A stretch of DNA of 64,000 nucleotides from Paraburkholderia tropica (GCF_900109265.1 NZ_FNZM01000014.1:186001-250000), one strand, 5' to 3'. Positions 9,001-17,753 are shown, counted from the first letter of the stretch. Notes: generated by a model from the sequence alone, not told the origin. Made by a program: numbers and translations.

Positions 9001-9523
9001 TGGCGAAGGTAGCTTCGTTGCCGATCGCGAGGGAGCCCGTGCCGCGAATCTGATCGTTGAGCACGATGCGGCCGCCGTTCACATACAGCTCGTTGCCGAG
9101 CGTGAGCGAATCGCTGCCGACGATGCCGGGATCCTGATCGTTGACCGTGGCGCCATAGAACAGCACGCGCTTCGTTTGCGTGGCCTTGTCGCCCGCGCTG
9201 CAATATTGGAGCTGCCCCGGGTAGTTGCTGGCGTTGATGCCGAACCACTGATTGCCCTGACCGCCACCGGTTCCGCTGCCCGCGTCATAAGCCGCGATGC
9301 AGCCGCCGGTCGAGACGTCATTGACGAAGATGCCGGTATTGCCCTGCCCGCCGGGCGCGGGCGTGGCCCACGCGCCGCCGCTGCCCAGTGCGGCGACAGC
9401 GGCCAGCATGGCCACCGTCAGCGCCCGCCGCGCCGAATGCTTGCCGTGCGCGTGGGCGTTTTCCTGCGCAGCCGTCCACGTTTGTGTGGAGGCGTTCCAG
9501 ATGGATCGATAGATCTTGTTCAT
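6089..9523 (-). CDS. YadA-like trimeric autotransporter adhesin
   Basis: This 1144-residue protein has the full layout of a type Vc autotransporter. It starts with an extended signal region (MNKIYRSIWNASTQTWTAAQE, about 50 residues). Then comes a head built from many 14-residue YadA-like left-handed repeats of the SVALGxxA / AVGxxA type. Several neck/HANS-type connectors follow (DAINGSQL, three of them preceded by ERTITNVAAG). The C-terminal beta-barrel anchor begins near VNRVARDAYSGVAAATAL and ends in aromatic W. The trimeric anchor is expected in the outer membrane with the head on the surface, mediating adhesion or autoaggregation. The regulator at 9858 lies 334 bases upstream on the same strand. 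Confidence 0.95.
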   Translation of the reverse strand: MNKIYRSIWNASTQTWTAAQENAHAHGKHSARRALTVAMLAAVAALGSGGAWATPAPGGQGNTGIFVNDVSTGGCIAAYDAGSGTGGGQGNQWFGINASNYPGQLQYCSAGDKATQTKRVLFYGATVNDQDPGIVGSDSLTLGNELYVNGGRIVLNDQIRGTGSLAIGNEATFANGANSVAIGNRAFTAGAAANSIAIGTSAQANAANSVALGANSVTSMNAAAEAYAPTAEAMAKLAGLTPVGEVSVGSSGVAMTSTERRITNLAAGAEDTDAVNVSQLKSVADLIDSNSTHYYSVNDNGTPQGNYSNEGAIAPHSLAAGVNASVSSSNSVAMGDGATVSTKADDSVAVGSQAQSNARSSVAVGANAVVGTEATNSVALGSNSAVAAGTTHATALGSGASVNGTRGVAVGSGAQSLAANTVAIGAGAVASGTNDVALGRGSVANGAVGTSGANVGGKSVTFAGATPQGTVSVGAQGSERTITNVAAGRLSSTSTDAINGSQLHATNQVVDEHATAITDLDGRVTTVEGGVTRLGDTITNIAGDTSETYTNANGIGIRYARTNEQGLAKADAYASGEGSTAVGYEAAAQGNSSLALGRNAMAAHANSVALGSNAVTDTAFGTAGGTVGGVYRGYAGSAPVGTVSVGGADSERTITNVAAGRVDDQSTDAINGSQLHATNLAVNKNTSDITNLQGDIGNAVMYDSPARDSVTLGGPGASSKVRLSNVAEGEVNENSTDAINGSQLYQTRQSITNLDGRVTNVEGDITNLTTNIDNVYMGGTKYFHANSTGVDSQAVGQDSVAIGMGARANHANDVALGAGSSTSYAVSTPGAVFGNSYYNFAGANPTGTVSVGAQGSERTITNVAAGQVSADSTDAINGSQLYAVGQAIGDLNASVTQATEGTVKYDRNPDGTINYNSITLQGEGGEKTSIHNVATGVEGSDAVNVDQLNQAVSGITDNLSAAANPFFTADGDRNAEAASATGDHATAMGANAQANAANSVAVGAGSVADRANTVSVGTAGNERQITNVAPGTVGTDAVNLNQLNNMGAQANQYTDKRVNMLGDQVNRVARDAYSGVAAATALSMIPDVDLGKSISVGVGGGTYRGYQAMAIGGTARVTQNIKLRAGAGVSSGGTTVGVGASYQW

Positions 9524-9857
9524 TACGGACTCCCGAATGTCGAGTGAAGTGACGTGAGCGGGAGCAGCCGTGCGATGCCCTGCATCGCGAGAAAACCCTG
9601 CCTACTCGCTCGCTACAACGAAGACGGATTGCGGTGGCGCTGCATGTGTCTGGCGAGGTATCACCTGGCGGATGCATGCGCTCGTTGCGTCTGGATGTAA
9701 CGATAGAGGCCGGAGCGATCGGGAAATATGAGCGAATACTGAGTCGCGCCCAGGACAATGCTGTGCTCGACGGAAAAGGCCAACGGAGGGGCGAAACCAG
9801 GAAAATACTGCGGTGCCGGGCAGACAATACTGCGGGTCGCCGGCGCGGCGCGCGGCC
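9524..9857 (-). other. 334-bp upstream region of the adhesin gene
   Basis: No convincing gene on either strand. It separates the regulator (stop at 9858) from the adhesin start at 9523 and should hold the adhesin promoter and 5' leader. The adhesin ATG follows GGGAGTCCGTA on the minus strand. I see no clear palindrome in it. Confidence 0.5.
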
Positions 9858-11588
9858 TTATTCAGCGGACGCGACGAGCCGCCAGGTGGTGCCCCGGCGC
9901 GCACCGGCGTGCAGTTGCAGCGAGCCGTGCATGAATTCGGCCATGTGCCGGCAGACGAGAAAGCCGACCTGATTGCCGGCTTCGACGACAGGGAGTGGCG
10001 CGGCTGTCCCCGCCGAAGGCTCGATGTCGATCGTGAGGCGATACGCGCCGCCCGGCACCATCGGAGCGACGGTGAGATGAATGTCGACCGTGCAGCCCGG
10101 ACTTTGCAGCATCTCGCGGCGCACGAGCAGACGGGCGAGATTGATCATCCGGCCTCGATCCAGCAGCGCGGACACCGTGGCGTCGCCAGTCACGCGCACG
10201 GCCAGCGTGCAACCGTAACGGCGCGCGTCGGCCTGTTCCGCTTGCGCGGCTTCGCGCACGAGATCGGCGGGACACGCGGGCGCCTGTTCGAGCGCCTGCT
10301 CGCCCTGCTCCAGCGCGATCAGATCCTTCACGTTGCGCGTGAGATGCTCCACGCGTGGAATCGCTTCGCTCAGGCGCGAGGCAAACGCGCGCTGCTCCGC
10401 CGTTGCCGTGCCGCTGTCGAACATCGCGGCTGCCGTCTCCAGCAGTCCGGCGAGCGGCTGCATTTCGTCGCAGAGTGCGCCCAGCAGGCGGCCCATGCCT
10501 TCCGCGACGCCGGCCGCGTTATCGCGCTCGATCGACAACGCGCGCAGCATGTCCTCGCGCCCCGTGACGTCGATCGTGCCGACTACCATGCCGAGCAATT
10601 CGCCGTCCGTGCCGCGATACGGCGTCGCCCAGCTATGCAGCATCGCGCGACGACCGTGCATGACCACTTCGCGATCGGTGCGCGCGGGCGTACCGAGCGA
10701 CACGCGCGCACGGTAGCGACGTTCCAGTTCGATCGCGGTCTCCGCTCCGATCGATGGAAGATCGCTGAAACGCGTACCGGCAACGGCGTCGAACGTCGTG
10801 TCGTGCAGTTTCAGGAAAGCGTCATTGCACGCAACGAGACGGCCATTGAGATCGCGCACATGCAGCGGCAACGGCGTGCCGTCGAGCATCGCCCGCAGCA
10901 TCGAAACGTCGTGCTCGCTCGCCTGAAACGTTTCCGTCGGCGCGATCCCGGCGCGTGCGGATTCGCCGAGCAAGCCGGCCTTGCGCGCAATATCGGCGAG
11001 TTCGACCAGCGATTCCGCATTGAGCTTGCGGCGCAGATGACTCCGATGCGCACTCACCGTCTTCTCGCTGATCGACAATTCCTGAGCGATGGCGATGTTG
11101 GGAAAACCGCGCGCCAGATAAGTGAGAATGCTCAATTCGCGCGGCGAGAGCACCGAGAGCGGGCCGGCGGAATCGACGCGTTTGCGCGTGCCCGCGAACT
11201 CGGATTCGAACGCGGGAAAATAGCGGTGTCCCGTGAGCACGCCATTCATCGCGCGGCGCAATTCGCCCGGCTCCTCCTGTTTGCCGATGAATCCGTCCGC
11301 GCCCGCCTCATAGCAGCTCTGGATGAAATGCGCGGCCGTTTCTTCGCCGTACAGCAGGATTTTCGTGCGCGTGCCTTTCGCCCGCAGACGCCGCAACACT
11401 TCCACGCCGCTGATCTTCGGCAGATGGGTGGCCAGCACCAGCAATTCAGGCTCGACCTCGCGCAGCAACTGCAACGCCCGCTGCCCGCTCTCGGCCTCTC
11501 CCGTCACCTGATGGCCCGCCGCGCGCACCAGCTCGCTGAGCGCCGCGCGTTCAACCGGTTGACCGCTCGCTACGATCACGCTGGCCAT
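9858..11588 (-). CDS. degenerate receiver - LuxR HTH - PAS - pseudokinase regulator
   Basis: The ATG at 11588 is chosen because GGAGGAGCAGC directly precedes it; longer frames lack this. Domains of the 576 residues in order are: receiver-like (about 1-120), LuxR/FixJ HTH (about 145-210, LSPRELSILTYLARGFPNIAIAQELS split over the recognition helix), PAS (about 225-345), and a histidine-kinase-like C-terminus. The receiver lacks its acidic pair (VIVASGQ) and the phosphoacceptor aspartate (LLVLATHLPK has A), although the lysine (GFIGK) remains. The H-box position reads CDEMQPLAGL without histidine, and the ATP-binding N and G boxes are eroded (VGFLVCRHMAEF resembles GLGLAI). It is therefore probably a non-phosphorylated DNA-binding regulator, plausibly of the adjacent adhesin. 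Confidence 0.8.
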   Translation of the reverse strand: MASVIVASGQPVERAALSELVRAAGHQVTGEAESGQRALQLLREVEPELLVLATHLPKISGVEVLRRLRAKGTRTKILLYGEETAAHFIQSCYEAGADGFIGKQEEPGELRRAMNGVLTGHRYFPAFESEFAGTRKRVDSAGPLSVLSPRELSILTYLARGFPNIAIAQELSISEKTVSAHRSHLRRKLNAESLVELADIARKAGLLGESARAGIAPTETFQASEHDVSMLRAMLDGTPLPLHVRDLNGRLVACNDAFLKLHDTTFDAVAGTRFSDLPSIGAETAIELERRYRARVSLGTPARTDREVVMHGRRAMLHSWATPYRGTDGELLGMVVGTIDVTGREDMLRALSIERDNAAGVAEGMGRLLGALCDEMQPLAGLLETAAAMFDSGTATAEQRAFASRLSEAIPRVEHLTRNVKDLIALEQGEQALEQAPACPADLVREAAQAEQADARRYGCTLAVRVTGDATVSALLDRGRMINLARLLVRREMLQSPGCTVDIHLTVAPMVPGGAYRLTIDIEPSAGTAAPLPVVEAGNQVGFLVCRHMAEFMHGSLQLHAGARRGTTWRLVASAE

Positions 11589-11843
11589 GCTGCTCCTCCA
11601 GGTCGCTGTCTCCGTGCTCGATTCTATGACCGTTTCGCAAAATCGCCCCACTCGCTGAGCGCGAACACCGCGAATGTTGCAACGTTAGCAATCGATGATT
11701 AGTTCGTTAAACTGATTGTTTCATCGCGTTGAATGGCGATGCCATGCAAGCGGCATGTTTTAGGCCACTTAGCTTCCCTCTCCAGCGCCGCTACGGCACC
11801 ATGGCTGAACGTGGTCACGCAGACCGCGCCACGGAGAGCCTGC

Positions 11844-13430
11844 ATGACGTTCCAGTCGCTTTACCGATCCACGGCCGCCCGTGTTCGCGCGGCGTATCTG
11901 TACCTCTTTCGCTGGCTCGGCGAGCATCCGTTCGTGCTCGGCAGCGCCGGGACGTTCGTCGGCTTCGCCATCGTCGCGATCGCCTTTATCGGTTTTTCGC
12001 AACAACGGCAGCAAGCGCTGCAAAATGCGCAACGAACCTCCACCATGCTGACCGCGCTGATTTCGAGCCACCTCGAAACCAATCTGGGCCTGTACGACCT
12101 GATTCTCTCGGACGCCGTCGCGTCGATCCGCGATCCACGCACGGCGACGCTGCCGCCCGACCTGCGCCGCACGGTGCTGTTCGGCCGTATCGCGGGCGCG
12201 CTTTATATCGACGGCGCGCTGTACGCCGACGCGCGCGGGCACGTGGTCGATTCGCAGGACGGGCGCGCCTACCCGAATGTGAATCTCGCCGACCGCGACT
12301 ACTTCCGCGCCCAGGAACGCAGCCGCTCGCAGGGCATGTACATTTCCGATCCGTTCCGCTCGCGCGTCAACGACGGCCAGTATGCGATCGGCCTGTCGCG
12401 CCGTATCAGCGACTACGAAGGCGAGTTCGGGGGTGTCGTGCTGCTCACCTTGCGGCTCGCGTATTTCCAGCAACTGTTCAATCGCATCGACGTCGGGCCG
12501 AACGGCAACGTCTTCATCATGCTCGACGACGGCACGCTGCTCGCGCGCAAACCGTATTCCGATTACGACGTGGGCACGAATCTCGCCTCGCAGCGCCAGA
12601 TCGCGCCCATGCTGAAATCGAGTTCGGGTTCCTTCGTCGCGCGCGACGATGAGGACGGCACGACGCGCATCTACACGTATCAACGCGTGCCGCACGCTTC
12701 GCTGACCGTGGTGGTCGCGCCCGCGCTCGACGACACGCTCGTGCGCTGGCGCGAGCGCGTCGCCGTTTACGAACCGACGTCGATTGCGTTCGGCGCGTTC
12801 GTCGCGCTTTCGTCGTGGCTGCTCGCGTTCGGTTTGCGCTCGCGGCTGCGCGCGGAATCGGAACTGAAACGCCTGTCCGTCACCGACGCGCTCACCGGGC
12901 TGTCGAACCGTCGCGCGCTCGATCTGCGGCTCGTGGAAGAATGGCAGCGCGCGCGCCGCGCCGAGCAGCCGCTTTCGATCCTGTTTATCGACATCGACCG
13001 CTTCAAGCTGTTCAACGACTTCTACGGTCACGCGGCCGGCGACGAAGTGCTCGCCGCCGTGGCGCACGCCATCGGCGCGACCGTGCAGCGCGCGACGGAT
13101 ATGGTGGCGCGTTACGGCGGCGAGGAATTCGCGGTGGTGCTGTCCGGCACGCCCGCCGATGGCGCGTGGAAGATCGCGCAGCAGATTCGCGAGAACGTGG
13201 CGGCGCTCGGCATCGCGCATGGCCATAGCGAGCACGGCTCGGTGACCGTGAGCGTGGGTTGCGCGACCTGCACGCCGCGCGAGGCCACCGGCGCTCACGC
13301 GCTGTTGCGCGCCGCCGACGAGGCGCTCTACGCCGCCAAGGAAGCAGGCCGCAATCAGGTCAAGGCAACGGTGTTCGAAGGCGCGCCGCCCGATCCGCGC
13401 GATTCGTTGATCGGCAACAGCGCGAACTGA
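11844..13430 (+). CDS. membrane diguanylate cyclase with dCache-like sensor
   Basis: The start at 11844 has GGAGAG 5 bases upstream; an upstream in-frame start exists but without such a site. The 528-residue protein has a membrane span (about 20-50), a periplasmic sensor of about 220 residues with the PDC/Cache-like stretch NLADRDYFRAQERS, a second span, and a GGDEF domain. The active site reads RYGGEEF and an inhibitory I-site RxxD (RATD) lies five residues before it, so it should make cyclic di-GMP from GTP with product inhibition. It is divergent from the adhesin regulator 255 bases away, an arrangement compatible with control of attachment. Confidence 0.93.
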   Translation: MTFQSLYRSTAARVRAAYLYLFRWLGEHPFVLGSAGTFVGFAIVAIAFIGFSQQRQQALQNAQRTSTMLTALISSHLETNLGLYDLILSDAVASIRDPRTATLPPDLRRTVLFGRIAGALYIDGALYADARGHVVDSQDGRAYPNVNLADRDYFRAQERSRSQGMYISDPFRSRVNDGQYAIGLSRRISDYEGEFGGVVLLTLRLAYFQQLFNRIDVGPNGNVFIMLDDGTLLARKPYSDYDVGTNLASQRQIAPMLKSSSGSFVARDDEDGTTRIYTYQRVPHASLTVVVAPALDDTLVRWRERVAVYEPTSIAFGAFVALSSWLLAFGLRSRLRAESELKRLSVTDALTGLSNRRALDLRLVEEWQRARRAEQPLSILFIDIDRFKLFNDFYGHAAGDEVLAAVAHAIGATVQRATDMVARYGGEEFAVVLSGTPADGAWKIAQQIRENVAALGIAHGHSEHGSVTVSVGCATCTPREATGAHALLRAADEALYAAKEAGRNQVKATVFEGAPPDPRDSLIGNSAN

Positions 13431-13440
13431 ACGTCGCGAT

Positions 13441-13470
13441 CAAATAAAAAAGCGCGCCCGGGAGCGCGCT
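13441..13470 (-). terminator. terminator between convergent genes
   Basis: Stem agcgcgc / gcgcgct (13451-13457 and 13464-13470) with a 6-base loop. On the minus strand it is followed by a T-rich run (the aaataaaaaa at 13442-13451), so it suits the minus-strand peroxidase gene ending at 13525; it also lies just after the cyclase stop. Confidence 0.75.
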
Positions 13471-13524
13471 TGGCCGTTGGTCCGCGTATTTGCGTATTTG
13501 CATATTCGCGTGACTTTGCGTCGA

Positions 13525-14967
13525 TCAGTGCGACGGCACCGGATCGTCGTTGAGCGTTTTGAGGAACGCGATGGTGTCGTGGATTTCGTCCGCGGTCATG
13601 GCGGGCTTGTCGCCGAACTTGCGGTCGAACGGTGCATCGGCCACATCGATGTTCTTCTGCAGATCGGCCGGCATGTCGTCGTATTTCTCGATCTTGCCGT
13701 CCGCGCCGCGCGGATAGAACTTGCCCGGATCGGTATTGCGCTCGTTGTAGAACGCCATCACGCGGTCGAGGTCGTGATAGATGCCGTTGTGGAAGAACAC
13801 CGTGCGCGAGGCCGAGTTGCGCAGCGTGGGTGTGAGGAACATCCCGCAGTATTGCTGCTGGTCTTTCATGTCGGCACGGAACGGACCGCACACGCCGAGA
13901 TCGTAGAACTTCGGATCGCGGTTCTGCGCGAGCGTGCGATTGCGCGGCACGCCGAGCGCTTCATACTGGTAGTCGGTGAACATCGGCGGCAGACCGTCCT
14001 TGCCGGGCTTCGAGAGGTGGCAGCCCGCGCAATTCGCCTTGTCCGGATCGTTGAAGAGACGCAGCCCGTGCAGTTCGGCCTGCGAGAGATGCGCGCGCCC
14101 TTCGAGCCAGCGGTCGTACTTGCTGTTGTACGGATGGAACGACGGATCTTCCACCTGATAGCGCGAGATCGCGAACATCGCTTCCGACACGGCCATCTTC
14201 GGGTTGTCGAAGATTCGGGATCCGAACAATTCGTTGAAGTGCTTCGCGTAGGGCGCATTCTTCAGCTTCTGCGCGACGCTGTCCACGTCCTTGTTGGCCA
14301 TTTCCACCGGATTGAGCAGCGGGCCATAGGCCTGCTGTTGCAGCGTGTCGGCGCGACCGTCCCAGAACAGACCGCCCTGCGGCACCATTTCCACCGACGT
14401 CGACGCGCCGCCCGCAGTCTTCTGCGACTTCACGACGTTCGCCGATGCGGACGCCTGCTGCTGCACCGTGGGCGCATCGTCGTTTTCACCGGCATCGGGA
14501 CCGATGCTGAAATTGGGCTGGCGATACAGATACATCAGCGAAGGCGGCGGACGATAGCCCTGCTGCGTCATCGCGAGACCGCCCTTCTGCACGTCGAGCC
14601 CGTTGGGCGGACCGTATGCGTGATCGGGGCTATGGCACGAGGCGCAGGACTGCTGGCCCGAGCCCGAGAGCGAAGGATCGAAAAACAGTTGCTTGCCGAG
14701 CTGCGCCATCGCCGAGAGCGGCGCGACCGGCGGACGCTGCAACACGACAGGATGCGGATTCGCGCCCGTGAGGTTCTCGACGACTTCGCCGACCGCCTCG
14801 GGCACATGTGCGGGAAACGCCACGGCGTAGGCACAGAAGCCGAGGCCCGCGACCAGCACGGCGGCGGCGGCGCGCAGCACGAGGCGCGCGGGACGCGTCG
14901 ACGTGCGCGGCGCGTGTGGCTCGGGCGAAGGAGAAGACGGAGTGGGCGATGCGGAAAGCTCGGACAT
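13525..14967 (-). CDS. di-haem cytochrome c peroxidase / MauG family protein
   Basis: Start chosen at the ATG (MSELSAS...) at 14967, before a proline-rich cytoplasmic tail and a single N-terminal span (about residues 28-52). Two c-type haem motifs are present, CASCHSPDH near residue 125 and CAGCHLSKP near residue 315. In this family the proteins reduce hydrogen peroxide or oxidise partner proteins in the periplasm. At 480 residues it is longer than classical CcpA (about 340), with insertions between the haem domains and the stretch FFHNGIYHDLDRVMAFYNERN that is typical of the C-terminal peroxidase domain. No partner gene is adjacent. Confidence 0.87.
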   Translation of the reverse strand: MSELSASPTPSSPSPEPHAPRTSTRPARLVLRAAAAVLVAGLGFCAYAVAFPAHVPEAVGEVVENLTGANPHPVVLQRPPVAPLSAMAQLGKQLFFDPSLSGSGQQSCASCHSPDHAYGPPNGLDVQKGGLAMTQQGYRPPPSLMYLYRQPNFSIGPDAGENDDAPTVQQQASASANVVKSQKTAGGASTSVEMVPQGGLFWDGRADTLQQQAYGPLLNPVEMANKDVDSVAQKLKNAPYAKHFNELFGSRIFDNPKMAVSEAMFAISRYQVEDPSFHPYNSKYDRWLEGRAHLSQAELHGLRLFNDPDKANCAGCHLSKPGKDGLPPMFTDYQYEALGVPRNRTLAQNRDPKFYDLGVCGPFRADMKDQQQYCGMFLTPTLRNSASRTVFFHNGIYHDLDRVMAFYNERNTDPGKFYPRGADGKIEKYDDMPADLQKNIDVADAPFDRKFGDKPAMTADEIHDTIAFLKTLNDDPVPSH

Positions 14968-15172
14968 GATGCGTTCTTCGTGGCGTTCTTCGTGTTGGCG
15001 CTGAAACGCCGAATTGCCGTGAGCGCTACGGGAGCGCATGCACGGCAAGCGGGTCAGCGATAGTCATCCCGTCATCTCGACATCGCTGGTTATCGGATGT
15101 CGTCGATGGCGGGCAAACGCGGCGCGAGGCTGGCAGCTCACTTGCAGCTCAAGCCTCGCGCCGCCGCTCGAT

Positions 15173-16855
15173 TTACATCGCCGGTGCGGCGCTCAGCTGC
15201 GTGCCGAGCGTTCCGTCGAGGTACAGGGGCGACGTCACCGCCGTGCCGGTCGTGTTCAGCATGCCGCGCAGGTCGCCTGCCGCGGCATCGAACGAGCCGC
15301 CGCCGAGACGCGCGCCGCCGAGCCAGTTGTCTTCGATGAAACGCACCACCGAAGCCTGGTCGATGAACGTGTGGTCGACGTAGTTCGTCTTCGCCCACGG
15401 CGAGATCACGAGGAACGGAATGCGCGTGCCCGGACCGCAGCGGCCGTTGACCGGCGAGCCATTCACACCCGTCGGCTGCGTGCCCGTGCCGCACACGCCG
15501 CTGCCGTTGAGCTGGTCGGCGCTGGCGAGCGACGACCTGACCGGCGCCATGTACTGATGGTCGTACCAGCCGTCCGAGTCGTCATAGGTCACGACCACGG
15601 CGGTGTTCTTCCAGTCCGGCTGCTGCATCAGGAAGTTCACGACCTTGGTGACGAACGCCTGCTCGTCGAGCGGATCCGAATAGCCTGCGTGCGCGTCTTG
15701 CGCGGCCGGCGCCTTCAGGAAGCTCACCGACGGATAGTTGCCCGCCTTCACCGCAGCGAAGAAGTCATCCGTGTCGTACTGGTGGTTCGCCGGATCGAGC
15801 GTCTTGCCGTCCGCTTCGAGCGTGCTGCCGATCACGGCCGTCGAGCTCGGGCGCAGATGCTGCGGGTTCGACGTCGACTTGAAGTACTGGAACCAGTTGT
15901 GGTGCGGGATGTAATCGGCCGTCGCCGCGTTCACCGCCGTCGCGATCGTGCTGCGCTTGCAGCCCGTCGTGCCGTTCGAGTTCACGGTCTGCAGGTTGAA
16001 GCCGCCCATGAAGCCGCCCCACGTGATCTTCTGCGCGTTCAGCAGGTCGCCGATGTTCTTCGCGTTGATCATGCCGGAGTCGGTCGTGCTCGAGCAGGTG
16101 TCGTAGCCCGGATCGACGTCGTTAATCATCGTCAGACCGCCTGCGCCGTCCTGGATGTAGTACGACGAGGTGGTGGCCGTGGCCGGCTGCTTCGACGTGT
16201 TCACGAGTTCGAGGCCGTTGGTCTGGCCCGACACGACTTCGAGCGCGCCAGGCGTCGACGGACCGTAGGTCGTCGTCCAGGCGTTGTCGCTCATCGCGTA
16301 CTTCTGCGCGTAGTTCCAGAGCGCCGTGACGGTGTTGCCGTCGTAGAAGCCCATCACCTGGCCCTTCGTGCCGAAGGCGCCGGCGCCGCCGCTCGTCGCG
16401 TTACCCGTGTACTTCGGGAACAGGTCGAGCGCGCCGTTGTCGCCGGCTTGCTGCTCGGCCGTGTAGGCGTGGTTCTGGTCGGCGGTGGCGGCTTGCGTGC
16501 GGTCGAGGCGGAACGGATTGGCCGCGTCCGTGCCGTTGGCCGTGTTGGTGAAGTTCGGGTTCGACGTGAGCAGCGTGCCCGTCAGGCCGTTGATCGACGG
16601 CGTACCCGAAGCGGCCGTAAACGACGGCTCGCCCGACGGATTCGTCGCGCTCGGATAGGTCGCGAAGTAGTGATCGAACGAGACGTTCTCGCCGTAGATC
16701 ACCACAAGGTGCTTGATCGGCGTGGCAGTCGTGAGTGCGTCCTGTGCGGACTGCGACGACGTCGTCGAACCCGAGTTCGAATTGCTGCTGCCGCACGCGA
16801 ACAGTGCGGCGGCAATGCCGACGCACGGCACGGCGAGTAATGCTCGGCGGTACAT
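15173..16855 (-). CDS. AcpA-like acid phosphatase / phosphoesterase lipoprotein
   Basis: Start at 16855 is supported by GGAG 9 bases upstream. The 560-residue product begins with a lipoprotein-type signal (MYRRALLAVPCVGIAAALFAC) and a Ser/Asn/Thr-rich linker. The phosphoesterase domain opens with HLVVIYGENVSFDHYF, the conserved ENxSFDHYF metal and active-site motif, and later has VVVTYDDSDGWYDHQ with the acidic metal ligands. These are features of the AcpA acid phosphatase/phospholipase C family (PF04185). A role in releasing phosphate from extracellular esters is likely; whether it attacks phospholipids cannot be told. The gene stands alone between convergent and divergent neighbours. Confidence 0.88.
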   Translation of the reverse strand: MYRRALLAVPCVGIAAALFACGSSNSNSGSTTSSQSAQDALTTATPIKHLVVIYGENVSFDHYFATYPSATNPSGEPSFTAASGTPSINGLTGTLLTSNPNFTNTANGTDAANPFRLDRTQAATADQNHAYTAEQQAGDNGALDLFPKYTGNATSGGAGAFGTKGQVMGFYDGNTVTALWNYAQKYAMSDNAWTTTYGPSTPGALEVVSGQTNGLELVNTSKQPATATTSSYYIQDGAGGLTMINDVDPGYDTCSSTTDSGMINAKNIGDLLNAQKITWGGFMGGFNLQTVNSNGTTGCKRSTIATAVNAATADYIPHHNWFQYFKSTSNPQHLRPSSTAVIGSTLEADGKTLDPANHQYDTDDFFAAVKAGNYPSVSFLKAPAAQDAHAGYSDPLDEQAFVTKVVNFLMQQPDWKNTAVVVTYDDSDGWYDHQYMAPVRSSLASADQLNGSGVCGTGTQPTGVNGSPVNGRCGPGTRIPFLVISPWAKTNYVDHTFIDQASVVRFIEDNWLGGARLGGGSFDAAAGDLRGMLNTTGTAVTSPLYLDGTLGTQLSAAPAM

Positions 16856-17372
16856 TTTTGTGGGCTCCATCGATTTTTCGAGTTGGTTTTAGAGTCCTGC
16901 TCGACGCGTCGAATACGTGTGGGCTTGCTTTCGCGCCGATCAGGTTTCACCGGGTTAATGCGCCAGACATCAGGGCGAGCGAATTACAACACCACAACAT
17001 GACGTGACAGCGACCATTCAATTTCCTTAAGCTTTCACTACATTTCAATGCCGAAAGAAATGGGAAGAATTGGCGAAATCCTGAAAGACGGCCGGGTTTT
17101 GCACTCTCGCGTGCGCGCGCTATAACTGAAGGGCAGCGCGGACGTTCTCTGCGCGCCCGCTCTTCCCTTCTTCTTGCGCCGCGCCGTGCTGCGCCGCCCT
17201 CCGCCTGGCGAGGGCGCGCCACGGTGTAAGCAGTCAGCTAACACGTTCGGCAGCCCTGGCGTTGTGCCGGCATCCCGACTCCACCTGAATGCGTACGGCG
17301 CAGTGGCGCGTGCCGTGCGCGCACGCCGCCCTGCACCGCGTGTGCGGCGGCGCATGAAGAAGGAGTGTCGAA
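16856..17372. other. 517-bp non-coding stretch between divergent genes
   Basis: Divergent promoters for the phosphoesterase (minus) and the small exported protein (plus) must lie here. Only short or compositionally biased open frames are present and none has a convincing start. I see no clear operator-like palindrome. Confidence 0.5.
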
Positions 17373-17633
17373 ATGAAAATCCGATTGGCGATACTCGCCG
17401 TGTGCGTGAGCGTCGTGGCGGCCGGCACGCCGCGTACGTCGCTGGCCCGGGACGAAGCGGTGCCGCCGGAAAGCACACATCGCACCCTGCTCGACGACGC
17501 CAATGCGTCCGCTCAGGCCGCGACCGACATGTCGTACGGCGGCACGGCCGACACGCGCAGCGCGGCCGGCCAGCGCACCGGCGGCAAGCCGTGTCTGCCT
17601 CGTTCGCAGTGCGATCTATTTTTCGGGCAATGA
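17373..17633 (+). CDS. small secreted protein with two C-terminal cysteines
   Basis: The 86-residue protein has a strong Shine-Dalgarno (AAGGAG, 8 bases before the ATG) and a signal peptide (MKIRLAILAVCVSVVAAG, cleavage likely after SLA or nearby). The mature part is polar, contains TDMSYGGTADTRSA, and ends GKPCLPRSQCDLFFGQ, where the two cysteines could form a disulfide. I do not recognise a function. The good ribosome site, signal peptide and codon-like composition support a real gene. Confidence 0.65.
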   Translation: MKIRLAILAVCVSVVAAGTPRTSLARDEAVPPESTHRTLLDDANASAQAATDMSYGGTADTRSAAGQRTGGKPCLPRSQCDLFFGQ

Positions 17634-17694
17634 AGCGCGCGCGTTGCGCAACGCGCCTGTCAATCAACGAACAATGAAGAAGATGTACGCCGAC

Positions 17695-17733
17695 GCGCGC
17701 TTTTCGCCCCGTATTTCAGGGGCTAAAGCGCGC
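17695..17733. terminator. possible bidirectional terminator
   Basis: Inverted repeat gcgcgcttt / aaagcgcgc enclosing an inner cccc / gggg pair, placed between the convergent ends at 17633 and 17754. There is no strong T run on either strand, so intrinsic termination is uncertain. Confidence 0.4.
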
Positions 17734-17753
17734 GGCTCACTTTTCATCGGATA

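Noticed and set aside
9602..9904. Minus-strand open frame between the adhesin and its regulator
   Set aside because: No ribosome site, biased residues and partial overlap with the end of the regulator gene; treated as promoter region.
13477..15063. Long plus-strand frame opposite the di-haem peroxidase gene
   Set aside because: Product is a low-complexity Arg-rich string and the minus strand has haem motifs, a span and a good start, so it is a shadow.
15038..16840. 600-codon plus-strand frame opposite the phosphoesterase
   Set aside because: Same reason: no motif, biased composition, complementary strand carries the ENxSFDHYF motif and a signal peptide.
17639..17656. 18-base perfect palindrome gcgcgttgcgcaacgcgc just after the small secreted protein gene
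   Set aside because: No loop to form a hairpin terminator and no flanking operator context; likely chance in GC-rich DNA.
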